A stretch of DNA of 64,000 bases from Gautieria morchelliformis (lineage: Eukaryota > Basidiomycota > Agaricomycetes > Gomphales > Gomphaceae), in assembly GCA_015179125.1 (NCBI GenBank), contig WHVA01000166.1, positions 62,001 through 126,000 on the forward strand. Direction: 5' to 3'. Shown in pieces: positions 10,146 through 21,408 of the stretch. Made by a program: the position numbers and the translations under genes. Under the pieces are notes generated by a model. The model had not been told where the DNA came from, ran no database searches, and saw only the letters and a program-made list of their open reading frames with translations. Position 1 is the first letter of the stretch; every line of letters begins with the position of its first letter.

Positions 10146-10960
10146 TCTTTGGACGCATCTCCGAGCTCACCGATCGGTTTTTTTCTCCTATACAACTGGT
10201 ATTGCGAAATGTAATCAGATGTAGGTTATAGGTGCAATAATATATTGTGTTCACCGATAATGGAGCTTCAAGCTGATTTCTGGCCGTGGCCAGAACACTG
10301 ACCACTTGCTTTGATTCTTGCCAAGGCTCCCTACTAACCGCAATCTGCAAATGACAAGACTGATGGCCATCAAAACTAGCACCCAGCAGCCAGGAGAGTT
10401 ACGCGTTAGGAGCGCAGATGCTGTGCCCACAGCGCGTGGGCGGCATATGTGCACGAGTCAAACAATAGTAGGATAAACCATTGTACCCAGCCATCTTCGA
10501 CCGCGATTCAAACATTTTCAAAGACGCATCTCATAGCTCACCGAACCGTTTTTCCTCCTATACAACTGGTATTCAGATGTAGGCTATAGGCGCAACAATA
10601 TCTTATCGAGTGCACCGATAATAATTAAAGATGGAACTTCAAGCTGATTTCTGGTTGCTTTGATATCTTGCCAAGGAACCGTAATCTGCAAATGACCAGA
10701 CTGATGCCAGGCTGGCCATTAGGCATTAGAAAATGGGCACGAAATTGGGCATGTACGTTAGTTCACTGTCACCGAGAGAGGACTCGGTACCCAAGTACTC
10801 AGGAGCTAGCAGAGTTAGGACCTCAGATGCTTGTGCTATCCACACTGTCACAGGCCGTGGTCGCATCAAGTTGTGGATATGTCAAACAATAGTCCCATAA
10901 ACTCGGGTTTTTCTCCTATACAACTTGGTATTGTGAAATGTAATCAGATGTTTCGAATCC
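10146..10960 (+). repeat. Tandem duplication, period about 370 bp, just over two copies
   Basis: The blocks GACGCATCTC, CTCCTATACAACTGGTATT, ATCAGATGTAGG, CACCGATAAT and CTTCAAGCTGATTTCTGG recur in the same order at about 10152-10285 and 10522-10655. Part of the unit (CTCCTATACAACTTGGTATT) appears a third time at 10912. The matching spacer text (TCAAACAATAGT) is at about 10459 and 10879. Copies differ by many substitutions and small gaps, so the duplication is old. No coding sequence is inside. Confidence 0.75.
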
Positions 10961-11648
10961 ATGTAAATAACGATAAATACTCTCACTTTGAAATCCCACT
11001 TTATGCACCCCCTCCCCAGGTGGACCTTCCATGGCGAATTCTAAAAAAAATAACATTTATTGAATTTAATCTCTCGCTCCCCCACCTCAGGACCCGGATT
11101 ATAAATAAGCTATTATAGGATTTAATGATCCTTTCCAGACTAATTCCACTGGCGTCTAGTGGCTATCCGCTTAAGGAGGTCCTACGCTTCCCTGACTTTG
11201 AGACATGTGTCTTAGCGTTACTGGCATCAGGTACAGATATGAGCAGAGCTTCCGCGACGTGCACAAAGCGCAAGTTAAGAATGTGCGAGAAGCAGATGCA
11301 AGGTGTGTGACGACGCTGTGTTGTGCGATGGGTGCTCAGTGCATGTCGCACATTTCCCCCGCGGTTCTGTCGGTGCAATATTAGTATAGTAGTACAACTG
11401 TCCAAAGAAGAGACTACACAAAGACAAACACTATTGGCCCGCAGGAATTTATCCCGCAGCATACATGCGGCATGAAACGTCTGCAGATGCTTGGATGATT
11501 CAATTGTATTGTCATTGACCTTGGGAATTTGATTGCTAGGGATTTGATACTTGTTCCATCCGTCCACCGCTTATTTTATTCAGCTCATGAAGGGGGTCAC
11601 TGAATTGCCTGCTCTGGCGGGGCGTCATGCGCTCCGAACCGCAGTTAC
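10961..11648. other. Gene-free stretch
   Basis: No gene recognised. The short open frames at 11125-11310 (plus) and 11163-11567 (minus) have no family character. The 3' end of the neighbouring CACTA element may fall here or in 11750-11880 but no terminal repeat was found. Confidence 0.4.
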
Positions 11649-11751
11649 AGGCGACCCTCAACGTAACAGCTCTGACAACATATAAGCCGAGCAGCTTTGA
11701 AATTTGAGAGCTGCTCATTTTATATGCTGTCAGAGCTGTTAGTTGTCGCCG
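11649..11751. repeat. Inverted repeat of about 50-bp arms (hairpin element)
   Basis: The left arm (about 11650-11702) and right arm (about 11703-11751) are reverse complements over nearly their whole length, including AACAGCTCTGACA, the CATATAA block, GAGCAGCT and the outer GGCGAC. There are a few mismatches and one gap of about 4 nt. There is almost no loop. The size and structure fit a minimal foldback element or a strong cruciform site. Confidence 0.8.
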
Positions 11752-11880
11752 ACATCTTTCAGAAGCGAGAGCAACGGGAGTTTGACAGCGTGTGGGCATG
11801 CGAGTGAGCATGCTTTGTTACGCGATCGACGCGAGGCGTATGAAATGCAAATATACGCAGTGCACCCTTGGCCTCCCCAG

Positions 11881-14800
11881 CTAGTCTTCATCATCCACGG
11901 GGTCAACGAACACTGTGCGAGCAAAGTCGCCACTTCGGTCGATAATCCCCCACTCGTTCCCGCGTTGAACTCGGCCGACCACGCACTCCACTGTACGGAG
12001 ATCAATTGCTATCGGCGTGGTGGTATTTGAATATGTCGTAACCTCGCACGTAGCGTCCCGTCCTCCAGTCGAACAAGGAATCACGACCGCGAGTAAGAAG
12101 CGGGTAGGTTCCGCGAGGTTGAGCGTGCGTGACGCCGGGAGTTCAAGGTCGAGAATACAGTCCAGCTGTCCGTAAAAAATCTGACGGCGTTGTGGCGGTT
12201 GATCGTGGCCACGACGGTTATTGGCAACCATGAGTGTATACTGATTATTGAGAAACTAAATTAGTCTCAAGTAACCTCAAAGAATGAATAGATGAGACGC
12301 ACCCGGATAAATGAGGAGTCACGAATTGATAGCGCTTGAGCAAGACTTACTGCACAACGTGCTCGTATTTTATCTCCACCGTTTGCAATGCGGACCTTCC
12401 CCCATCGTGTCATAGTGAGGGGAATCAGGTTCCTGATCTCTGCGGCATCCCGATCGTAGATCCGAGCAAAGTATAAAGATATGCGCCGTCGCAGATCCTG
12501 ATCTGGTTGGAAGTTTTGCTTACGAGGGGAACGCAGTATAGTGCTTGGGACTTTTGTACCATGGAAATAATTAGCTGACAATAGACAAGTTGAGCCAGTG
12601 TTTACTCACAAGCTTCGTATTGCTTCTCAGTGGCTGTAAGCTCTCCTTCGGTCCGGTCAGAGGACAGCAGATCCCGGACACGCGAATAACACATTTTGAG
12701 CTGTGTGAGCTGCGCACTGCGCTTGACGTACATCGCTAGAGTCGCATAGGGATGAAGCCGTGAGGTAATGCGAGTGCCTAACTTGCCGCAGTAACGCTCC
12801 ATTGGGAATGCCCATGTTGTCCAAGCCGGTCCACACCACCGGATGTAATCCGGGATATGAAGAAGTGCGTGGATGTTGAAGTTACACGCTCGTAAATTCT
12901 TCTGGTCATACCCGTAGTACCACCTGCAGGTATGCGCTGAGATATCATTCAATTTGATGAAAGCAAATCATACCTTTCATATTCCTCCACCCATTTAATT
13001 ATAGATGCCTCCAACTCGTCGACTTCTTGCGCAGATATTGTGAACTGGAGACAGCGTTTGATGATCGCCACAAGGTCGCAATAATGTCGGTAATATTTGG
13101 CATTGGGGAAGCGATTGCGGAGTAGAACAGGCCCCAGATATTGGAACCAAAAGGACCAATACTCTGCTTTATATTTAGAAGTGGTGATATCGGGCATGGC
13201 TCCAACGAATTCCGAGGGAATGGTCTTGAATGCTTCGGCTGTCTCACGCCCGATCTGCTCCCATATGTGGGACGCTATTTGGAATCCAGGGTCCACAGGA
13301 GCTCGGCCTTTGAATTTGTGAGAGCCCGTCCACTGATCGACTAAGGATGGGCAGATATTTTCGAAGAATAGTGTCAAGATTGGTTTTTAGGCGTTAATAT
13401 CATGTATTAGTGAACACAGCGAATGCCCGAATAACTTGTGCGAATAAGTATGCCGTTCGGCGAATAAGTGAACCAATGGACGTTTCACGAAACAAAGGGG
13501 TTGCCCGAATGGGGCTCGCCCTGTCTACAGTCGTAGCGAAATAGCTCGCAGTACTTGATGACGCAACGTGCAAGATATTGCGGAAGGGCTGTCTAAGTTT
13601 CGACGGTCCCTTCGCTGGCGAAGGTGCTCCTTCGGAGCCCTTCGCCAACAGCGCAGAGAGTAGTTCGAAGGCAAGGTAACGAAGATGAAGTATGAGAACT
13701 CACCAGTGATGCCTAAGTCCTTAGCTGGTCGAAGATAGAAATCTTCAAGGAAGGGCTCAAGACGATAATCACAGCGAGGTCAAGTTTGCACAAGATGGAC
13801 GACGTATGATAATTGAACTGGAGAATATACATGCGAATGTAAACTACTTATATTGAATGTTCGTAAGGTATCAGCGAATAGGAAAGAGGCCGTCACGAGT
13901 CAGGGTTGGATAGGGGTGCGCAGTCATGATACTAAGGAGATGGAATAAACATACAATAGAGTGAGGGAAGAATGCGAGCATGAAACGATGGGGAGTAAAG
14001 GGGCGAAAGCACTTATGGACAAAACCATGTCTTGGGACCCGCATACACGCTACCCTGCACGGACTCTTGGTCTACTGGGTTGATCCCGCACGACCTATAG
14101 GAGGGACGCCCTGCGAACACGCATTGGCCATACAAACACCCAATGGGGTTGGATTAAGAAGATGATGGGGCTAATGATGAACCATCATGCCGGGTGATTG
14201 GTATCGATCATATTTGATGGCGTGCCTCCTGGCGAAATGCGTGAGTAGCGAATAGCCATTCGGAGAATGGGGCGAACAGCGAGTAGAGTGGACGTGGGGA
14301 GGGAGTGGTCGGTGGGTGCGGCGAACTCTGGCGAAGATGCTAGGGAGTGACGAGGGGGAATATGGAGGTAGTGCGGTAGGAGAAATAAACTGGTCATGAC
14401 AAATAGATGCATTATGTCGTGTGGAAATGACTGAGGAAAATGGATGGATGGAACGCGCAAGAACATGGACAGGCGATTGATACCGTATTCCATCCCCAAA
14501 TCACGCCTACCAACAGCAGCCGCTTGGCTTATTTCGATGAGTTGTTCCTGCAAATTCTCCCTTGTTCGCAGGGGAAGGTTGAGGGGGTCATATGGCTCCT
14601 TCTGTTGCTCGCCACACCGTCGAGGAGGTACAAGGACAGGGTAGTACTTCGTGTTTGATGTACCCTGTATCCTTTCACCCTTGATTAGGCAGCAGCGTCA
14701 GGGGCAGTAGGCACCATGACCACGCAGACAGAGGAGCTTTGAGATTGCCGGCAGGTCACCTGAAAAGGTAATCAAATACGCATGCAAATCAAAGCTCTCC

Positions 14801-16146
14801 GTTGTGATCGCATCATAGGTTCGGACACCACGTGCGAGTAATTTGCATTCCTCGATGAAAGGGAAGAAAAAAGAGTCGAGGGCATCGGGACTGTGGGGAC
14901 CGGGGACCACGCCGAGGGGGATTAAATTTTCCATGCGTGTGCGTATTTCAGGTGGTAAGTTGAAGTTGACAAGGATAAGTGGCCATGATGAGTTACTCTT
15001 GCGCTTGCCAAGCACAGGCCGAACAGCAAATATCTATCCGCTGTTTGAGCCTTGTGCCAGTGTATAAATTGTTGTACACTCACCTGGAATCCATCTGTAG
15101 ATCCACCTAACGCAATGTCCCTCGAATCAGAAAAATACTTGTGAGGGAGTGCTATCCCCTCTAATACTACTCGCGAGTGGAGCATTATGCGGTAATTCGA
15201 CCCATCGAATACATCGGCATATTCGCCGGGTGTGTGTGTGTGACGACTTCGGTACTTCAGCTGTTCGATCATGGGAAGGCTCGCGTACCAAGCCTGGATT
15301 CGAGGGATGATTGGCAGGTAAGAGAATCGTGCCAGTGGTTTGCCATTAAGGTGGTAGCGTGCCGCCCCACAGGAGGGGCATACGGTGCGGTTTGTAAGAG
15401 GACTGGCGAACAGGCAGCAGGAGACCTTGCACATGTCGTAAAAGGTGGGTTTGACGCCAGATAGGAACTCGATCCTACGGTACATGAGGTATTCGGAGTC
15501 AAGATTCAGCTTGTGTCTAAAGAATTTCCGCAGGTTTTGATAAGTTGAATGAGGGAGGCCTGAACCCTCCATACGCAATGCGAAGGCGCTGATGTTATCT
15601 AGGTCTGCATCAGTGAGCAGTTCGCCTCCTGGTTGATGTCTAATGTAAGTCGTTGCACTGTCATTGAACGGTATGTCACTTACGAAGCTGGTTCATCTGC
15701 TCTCTCCATTGATCACCAAACCGCTCCTCAAGTACTTGCACCAAGTTTTCGTCAGTTATCTCATCTTCGACCTCTTCTTCCTCAGCATCATTCTCATCCT
15801 CTGATTCAACGAGTGGTGGGATTGGCCCCTCCGTGTCTTCTGCCTCACTGTCTGAGCTGTTAGTGCCGGCAATGTAGTCATCATTGACCAGTTCGTTATC
15901 GAATGCGATGGCGTGATTGTCGAGATCTATATCTTGAATGAGGGAACCATCATCTCAATAGAAATCCCCTGGAACTGAGTTGAGCACATCTGGATCTCCA
16001 CTGGTGCTACTAGGGCTTCCAGTATCCGATGAGTCGCTTGCAGGGCCTAGTGCAGCTTGCACCCGCTTCCGGTGACGTTCACGTTGAACTCGTCCCAGTG
16101 CCTTGGTGCAAGAGGGCACACAGAGGCACAGTTCCTTACCCGCCAT
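11881..16146 (-). pseudogene. CACTA (En/Spm-type) transposase, Tnp2 family
   Basis: Read on the minus strand, ATG at 16146 (MAGKELCLC) opens an acidic N-terminus. From about 15620 down the Tnp2 domain follows: a Cys pair (VCPSCGAAR), DVFDGSNYR, HKYFSD, RDIALGGSTDGF, WPLILVNFNLP and DLHAYLITFSGD. Further blocks come after a 1.0-kb LTR insertion: GPVLLRNRF, CDLVAIIKRCLQF, IHALLHIPDYI, WAFPMERYCGKL. The C-terminal block ends at the stop at 11881 (VGRV...NEWGIIDRSG). These are standard for the Tnp2 transposases of agaricomycete CACTA elements. TGA at 15957-15955 (minus-strand reading) interrupts the acidic region, which continues in frame after it (DDGSLIQDID). Several introns of about 50 nt are needed. 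Terminal CACTA repeats were not located. Confidence 0.85.
13372..14401. repeat. Solo LTR of the TGTCAAGA family, copy A (in CACTA element)
   Basis: 1030 bp starting TGTCAAGATTGG and ending GGTCATGACA, flanked by an exact 5-bp duplication AATAG (13367-13371 and 14402-14406). It is homologous along its length to 45361-46631 and 62242-63516, though shorter by about 240 bp. TG...CA ends with short inverted tips, 5-bp duplications and no coding capacity identify a solo LTR, not a TIR transposon. It contains a conserved stem-loop at 13617-13646. Orientation is not known. Confidence 0.85.
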
Positions 16147-16405
16147 GGAGGATGGTCCTGGTGTGGGATTAGAACGAGAACACACTTCTGGGATTAGAAC
16201 GCACTTACCTCTTACAGAATTTTCAAGCCCCGGAGTGAGTCAACCAGTTGTCCTGCATGCGGGACTAGAAAAAATTGCTAATGTCATTTCGACTTCCGCA
16301 GAGTTATATAAGCACGTTCTTTCGCACTCTCATCTTCATCACCAAACCAACCTCTCACCTTCATCACCTTCCTCGCTCCCCATACCTACATCTGGTGAAA
16401 AACAA
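16147..16405. promoter_or_regulatory. Shared divergent promoter region between Tnp2 and a plus-strand gene
   Basis: The 259 bp between the minus-strand ATG (16146) and the plus-strand ATG (16406) must hold both promoters. The decamer GGGAYTAGAA occurs three times (16165, 16190, 16261), and a TATATAA lies at about 16312, about 95 bp before the plus-strand start. Repeated short motifs are what a transposase accessory protein or a shared activator could bind. Confidence 0.5.
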
Positions 16406-19400
16406 ATGTCATCCAGCTCATGCTCGTATTCCTCAGAACAGGTCGAGGGTGCGTATGCCAATCTCTTCACGCCCCCCCACCTAATTTCCCTTTGTAGACC
16501 TTATGAAGGTGCTAGCCTCCAAAGGCCTTGGGCCTTATGATATTATCAAATCATTATCTAACGGTGAGCCCTTTCAATGTGCATATATTATTTATAATTG
16601 GTCCTTCAGGCTCTGGGACCTCACCTCGGGCTAGTGCGAAAGCTGGACTCTCATCACCACCAGACGACAGCACCTTTACCGACCGCTCATTTTGAGAGCT
16701 TATCCCCTCTCTCCGTCAAAGCTCCTCTTCCAATCCCCATTTCAAGCCGATCCGCATGCCTCCTCCCCGCAGGTTCTCCCCAATGAGTCGTGAGGCCCGT
16801 AAAGCCCGCAAACGCCCTCAACCTGTCTCTGATTCTCAACAAGACACTAGTGAGTCTGTTGGCTTCAACAGTTCAGATGAGGATGACTCCTGTTATGAAC
16901 CCCCTGCTGAGGACACGTCCTTCGTCGACAACGATGCAGTATTCATGATCGGCGATGATACCCAGGGTGTCGACTACAACAATGGCGATGGTACAGTAGA
17001 GTGTGAACTCAAAGCAGTGCCTGAGGATGTAACTGATGACAGAGATCATGACGAGACATTCGAGGAGGACGGCAATCATCTTGGTGCAGATGATGATGGC
17101 GATACTGACACAGACGAGGATGGCGATGCTGAGGCAGACGAAGATGGCGATGTCGGCACAGACGAGGATGGCGATGCTGGGGCAGACGAAGATGGCGATG
17201 TCGGCACAGACGAGGATGGCGATGCTGAGGCAGACGAAGACAGCGATGTCGGCACAGACGAGGATGGCGACGAAGAGGGTGTAGTTGGTGCCAGTGGGAA
17301 TGCAGGTGAAGATGATTGTACTATGTGTCTTATTCACCTCTGATACATGATAATTCCAGCCACTAGCGATACTCAGGCGCTCCAGAGGAAGGCAAAGGAA
17401 GAGGTGGTCATCGACTTCACCTTGTCGGACCTCCTTCGCAGAGCGATGCAAGGAGAGGTAATTCCGAATATTCTCAAACCTAAAGGGACTGGTGGCCGGG
17501 ATTTCAACATCCGGAAGCACATGGGCCTTGACCTGAAGGACGAGGGAGATAAAGCAACATATAAAGATGTCATGGTAAGTGTTTCTTTATTGTGCACTTT
17601 ACTTTACTGATTAGTCCACAGCGCTCCGTCAAGTTGTGGAGTAATAAGAAGCTTGACATATGTCAATCGCTGCGTCACCAAGAAAGCCAAATGATTACGC
17701 TTGTGGAATTGAAAGTAAGTGCTAGTATGTAGAATTATATGTCGTCACTTCATCTCTGTTATGCAGGTACTTGAGGACTGTCCCGAACTAAGACATTTCC
17801 AAGACAACTGGCCTATTAAAGCGCTTATTCGACAGTACTTAAAAAACTCATCGGAACAGTATCGTGCTGCCACCAAGCAGCAAGGACAGCGTTTGCAGAA
17901 TCAACAGGAGGCCGAGGTCGAGATTGCACCCCCAACACCCATTGTCACTCAGACTGCTGCCAAATCACGCGCACGTGCAAACTCAACCACGGTCTCCACC
18001 ATGTCGTCCAGCGCTGCTGCCAGTTCCTCCGCGGCTACCACCAAATCAGTCTCACGTGCGAAGTCAACAACTGCCACCGCCAAGTCCTCGACAGCAGTTG
18101 CCAAATCGGTCATCGCTGCAAAGACCACCACTGCCGGGACGAAATCGGTTGCACCTGCAAAGGCCTCCGCTGCCAAGTCCAAGCTTACTGCCAAGTCCAC
18201 CGTTGCCCCCAAACCCCAGGCCATCGTAAAGCCCACCACCGAGCCTAAACTCTCCATAACCACCAAGGCCAACGGTGTCACAAAGAAGCAAATGACGAAG
18301 GCTTTGGTGAGGTACATTCCTATACATTATCAACATTTATTTGACTACTACACAGGTTCCAGCAGAGGCTAAGTCTACACTGGTCAAGAAAAAAGCTAAG
18401 CCGACGCCACTCTTCGATGCCAGCTCTAATCAGGATCTGGCCGACCCTGCGCTCGAAATGCTCGGCTTCGATTCCGCTGGTCCTAAATCCAAAGTCGTCA
18501 AAGGCAAGAAGAAGAAGACAAGCAAAGCTGAGAACCTGGTTATTCAAGACATCACTGGCTCAAACGAGAACTTGAACAAGCGTAAACGGCCCGCTGCAGA
18601 TGTTGAGAATCTCAATCTGCTGGCAAGTCTCTTCATTGTTATTTTGATTCATATCACTGATATCTGCTGCTTCTGTTATCAGATTACAACAGGCCAAATG
18701 GGCCAAGCTCGCCGTTAAGGTATGTCCAAGTTATTCTTGTCCTCCAGTGGCTTATCATTTTCACAGGGCACGTCTCAAACCACGCTTGCCGCTAAGGTAT
18801 GTCCGAGTTATTCTTGTATGCCATTGGCTCATCATTCTTTCACACACAGGGCATCCCTCAAAGCAAAAAGGCTATGGTTCGTGGCTGTGTTCATATTGTT
18901 TATCTAGCTCATCATTATTTCTCTCAGGCGGCAACTATACAGAAGGTGCCAAAGGTAAACCTTTCATATTAATGACTTTCTGACATTTTTTCAGGCCTCA
19001 TCTTCCACCGCTCTCTCTGCGTCCGCTGTAAGGAAGTCCAAGCGGCAGGAAATACCGGCCCCAGGTTATCCATGTGCCGCATCCTCTTGTATGTTTGCTC
19101 ACCTTCATTCTCCTCTGCACAGCCCGATACCGCGACTAAGTCAGCCGTCTCATCGTATTCCCATGCCTCTTTCGTGCAGCCAAGCTCGTCACTCATGCTT
19201 TATGCTTTCCACAGTGGTTCACTCTCACAGCCTCTCCCTGCCGTATCCACTCCCTGTTGCCCCTTCATCGCATTTCGATATCTTTCATCGCTCTCAATTG
19301 CTGACGCATTCTCGTTTTCCGCCACACGCGACTTGCTTTCGATATATTCCCTGCACGTACCACTTACCTAGATGCCAAGCTCACTCTCCCCATCTCAATT

Positions 19401-19471
19401 CCCTACTCGCTTCGATTCCCGGCACGTTCAACGATACGCTCGACTCTGCACGCTACTATGGGTCCTCATGA
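16406..19471 (+). CDS. Unrecognised 12-exon gene: acidic repeats, Ser/Ala/Lys-rich region, microexons
   Basis: All junctions keep phase in this model: 16406-16448, 16498-16563, 16610-17305, 17360-17574, 17622-17714, 17767-18306, 18356-18622, 18693-18719, 18767-18796, 18850-18876, 18928-18954, 18995-19471 (835 residues). The second intron from 18623 uses a GC donor. Features: short N-terminus, a 48-bp repeat coding D/E/G-rich text (DEDGDAEADEDGDVGT) at 17113-17270, a conserved-looking middle (DFTLSDLLRRAMQGE, FQDNWPIKALIRQYLKN), then about 110 residues rich in S, A, T and K like a histone-H1 tail (17950-18240), and four microexons of 27-30 nt. The last exon is Pro/Ser/His-rich and less certain. 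One TGA (16693-16695) interrupts the frame, so this copy is probably inactive or starts at ATG 16756. No catalytic domain is recognised. It is divergent from the CACTA transposase and may be its partner gene or a host gene. Confidence 0.6.
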
Positions 19472-21408
19472 TGTCTCGATGGTCTAGCTCTGTTTTTTGC
19501 TCTTTATTCCGTACATGTTCGCTCCTACAGTTTGCTATGTGATCGCCTGCCATGTATTTACAACCTGAAATCAAGTTCATTTGTGGCTATATAGAAGTCC
19601 CAAAAGCACTTGGATACCGCGCAAAAACCGCTGCCGGCAAGCCACAAATTGCGCTAAAATGTTCATGATCACTACTGAATTTCAGGCCGTGCCGATCGGG
19701 GGAAAAAAACTTAAGGTAGCCGGTTTCAGGCTCCTTTTGAACTTCTTAGCAGTCCCTTATGGACTGATTCTCCAGGCGCCAATTGTACTGATTTTCAGGG
19801 GGCGCTCTTCCTGCAGTGCAATGCAAGGAACCATCACGAGATTCAATGGAACAGTGCTGTGGGTACTGTACCGTGTTACACAATTTTCCAATCTCATTAT
19901 CGGATGACTGCAAAGCACCATACTAAGTTAAAAAAACTGCGACCACGTCGCATCGATCCCCCCTCAGTCGGGCACCGGGAACAGCTCTACATCACCAGAT
20001 AGCTGATACACCGAATGCACCATGTCATGGATACCATGTCGTCGTGCCCCATGTCTTAACTAGTACGCCGAATTAGGAGCTTTCTCGCGTTTCCTATCCA
20101 GAAATTACAGTAATACGCACGACGACATGATGCCTCTACAAAGGCTATCTAGGATCGGCATAGAATCAAATCCTCATGCACAGCCAGGGGCTGTAGCTTG
20201 CAATTTTAGGTCATAATCCCTTCCGCTTCCTCATGTTCATCTTTTCCCATCCTCATACATCTCACCGTGTAAGGTGGCGGTGTGGATCGATGACATCCAT
20301 TGGTCATTTTTCTGCTGACGCTCACTCACTTACATGCCGCTCGACCTCAAATTTCTTGAAAGGAAGACCTTTCTGAATCACTTCCAGCCCATGTCAGTCC
20401 GATGTAATCAACAGTATGCCGAGAATATTCATGCGGCTAACCATTTATGATGCTTCTGCATTGCCTTAGCTGAATTGGTTCTATCAGCCAGGCTGACAGG
20501 TTTAATTTGCTCGATGGGCACTCACTCGTCAGTGGACCCTAGCGCGACTCGAATGGCCTAGTGTGTACGTACGTGCTCCAGATCATATTGCGAGTGATTC
20601 TTGATATTTCAAAGGAATCCGCGAGACTTAGCGATTGAAGGCATCCGCAGCTAGTCAGTTCAATTCATGCATAGCTGCAGCCCGCCTGCCGGAGTGCAGG
20701 GAACCGACTCGACTGAGTAGCTTAATCGGACACGTCGTATGTGCAAGGAATTACAGGAAACATACCTGTGTTTGGTTAGGGAGAGCGGATTATGAAAACG
20801 TGCAAAAGACGTGTTTGTCTTAAAGCAGCGGTCCAATAGAGATCCTGAAGCTTGATGTGCCAATTCCTGTGCAGGATGCTATGCGGCGAGCTAGTAATAG
20901 TACGCATAAGTAATCCAGCTGAGACCGAGGCTGAGGCGTATCATGCCATGTGTAAACCTGGCACCCTGCTATTCTTTCCCATTCACATTATGCGACTTAG
21001 AAGATTGCTGCACCGCTTGGCCGGGTACGGCGCTACGCGGCCATATGAGATTACTTACTATACATGGCATGACTCGTCAGGAACCTAGCTTGGAAAATAG
21101 TATATACTATTACAGACAATTCGTGCGACGATACTTAACTCACGACGTACGAACAAGTTGAAAGGAGAAGGCGATCAAGGGGCCGAGAACGAAACTGGAC
21201 ACCAAGGGAAATGAATCCCAACGTACCGGCGACTCGAAATGAAGTGATTTGCAGACGGCAGTTTCTCCCGTTATAGGTACCAACACGTGTTTTCCACGTT
21301 TTCATCATCCGGGGAGCGTCTGTTGCACGAGGTTCAAAGAGTCGACAACCTCGAGGCTGCTGGTCAATACGTTCAATATCTTTTATAACAAGCAAATACT
21401 CTCTCAAA
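19472..21408. other. Gene-free stretch
   Basis: About 1.9 kb with many stops in all frames and no recognised protein, repeat end or RNA. Low-complexity content is modest. The other end of the CACTA element could lie here if the 16.4-19.5 kb gene is its passenger, but no CACTA-type inverted repeat was found. Confidence 0.45.

Noticed and set aside
13372-14401. Treating the 1.0-1.3-kb TGTCAAGA repeats as TIR transposons
   Set aside because: Only about 8 bp of the ends are inverted, ends are TG...CA and duplications are 5 bp, which fits LTRs better.
15633-15863. Plus-strand frame in the Tnp2 acidic region
   Set aside because: It is the complement of the Glu/Asp-rich coding of the transposase on the minus strand.
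17036-17284. Met/Ala/Thr-rich frame within the acidic repeat
   Set aside because: Alternative frame of the 48-bp repeat; the D/E/G-rich frame joins in phase with neighbouring exons.
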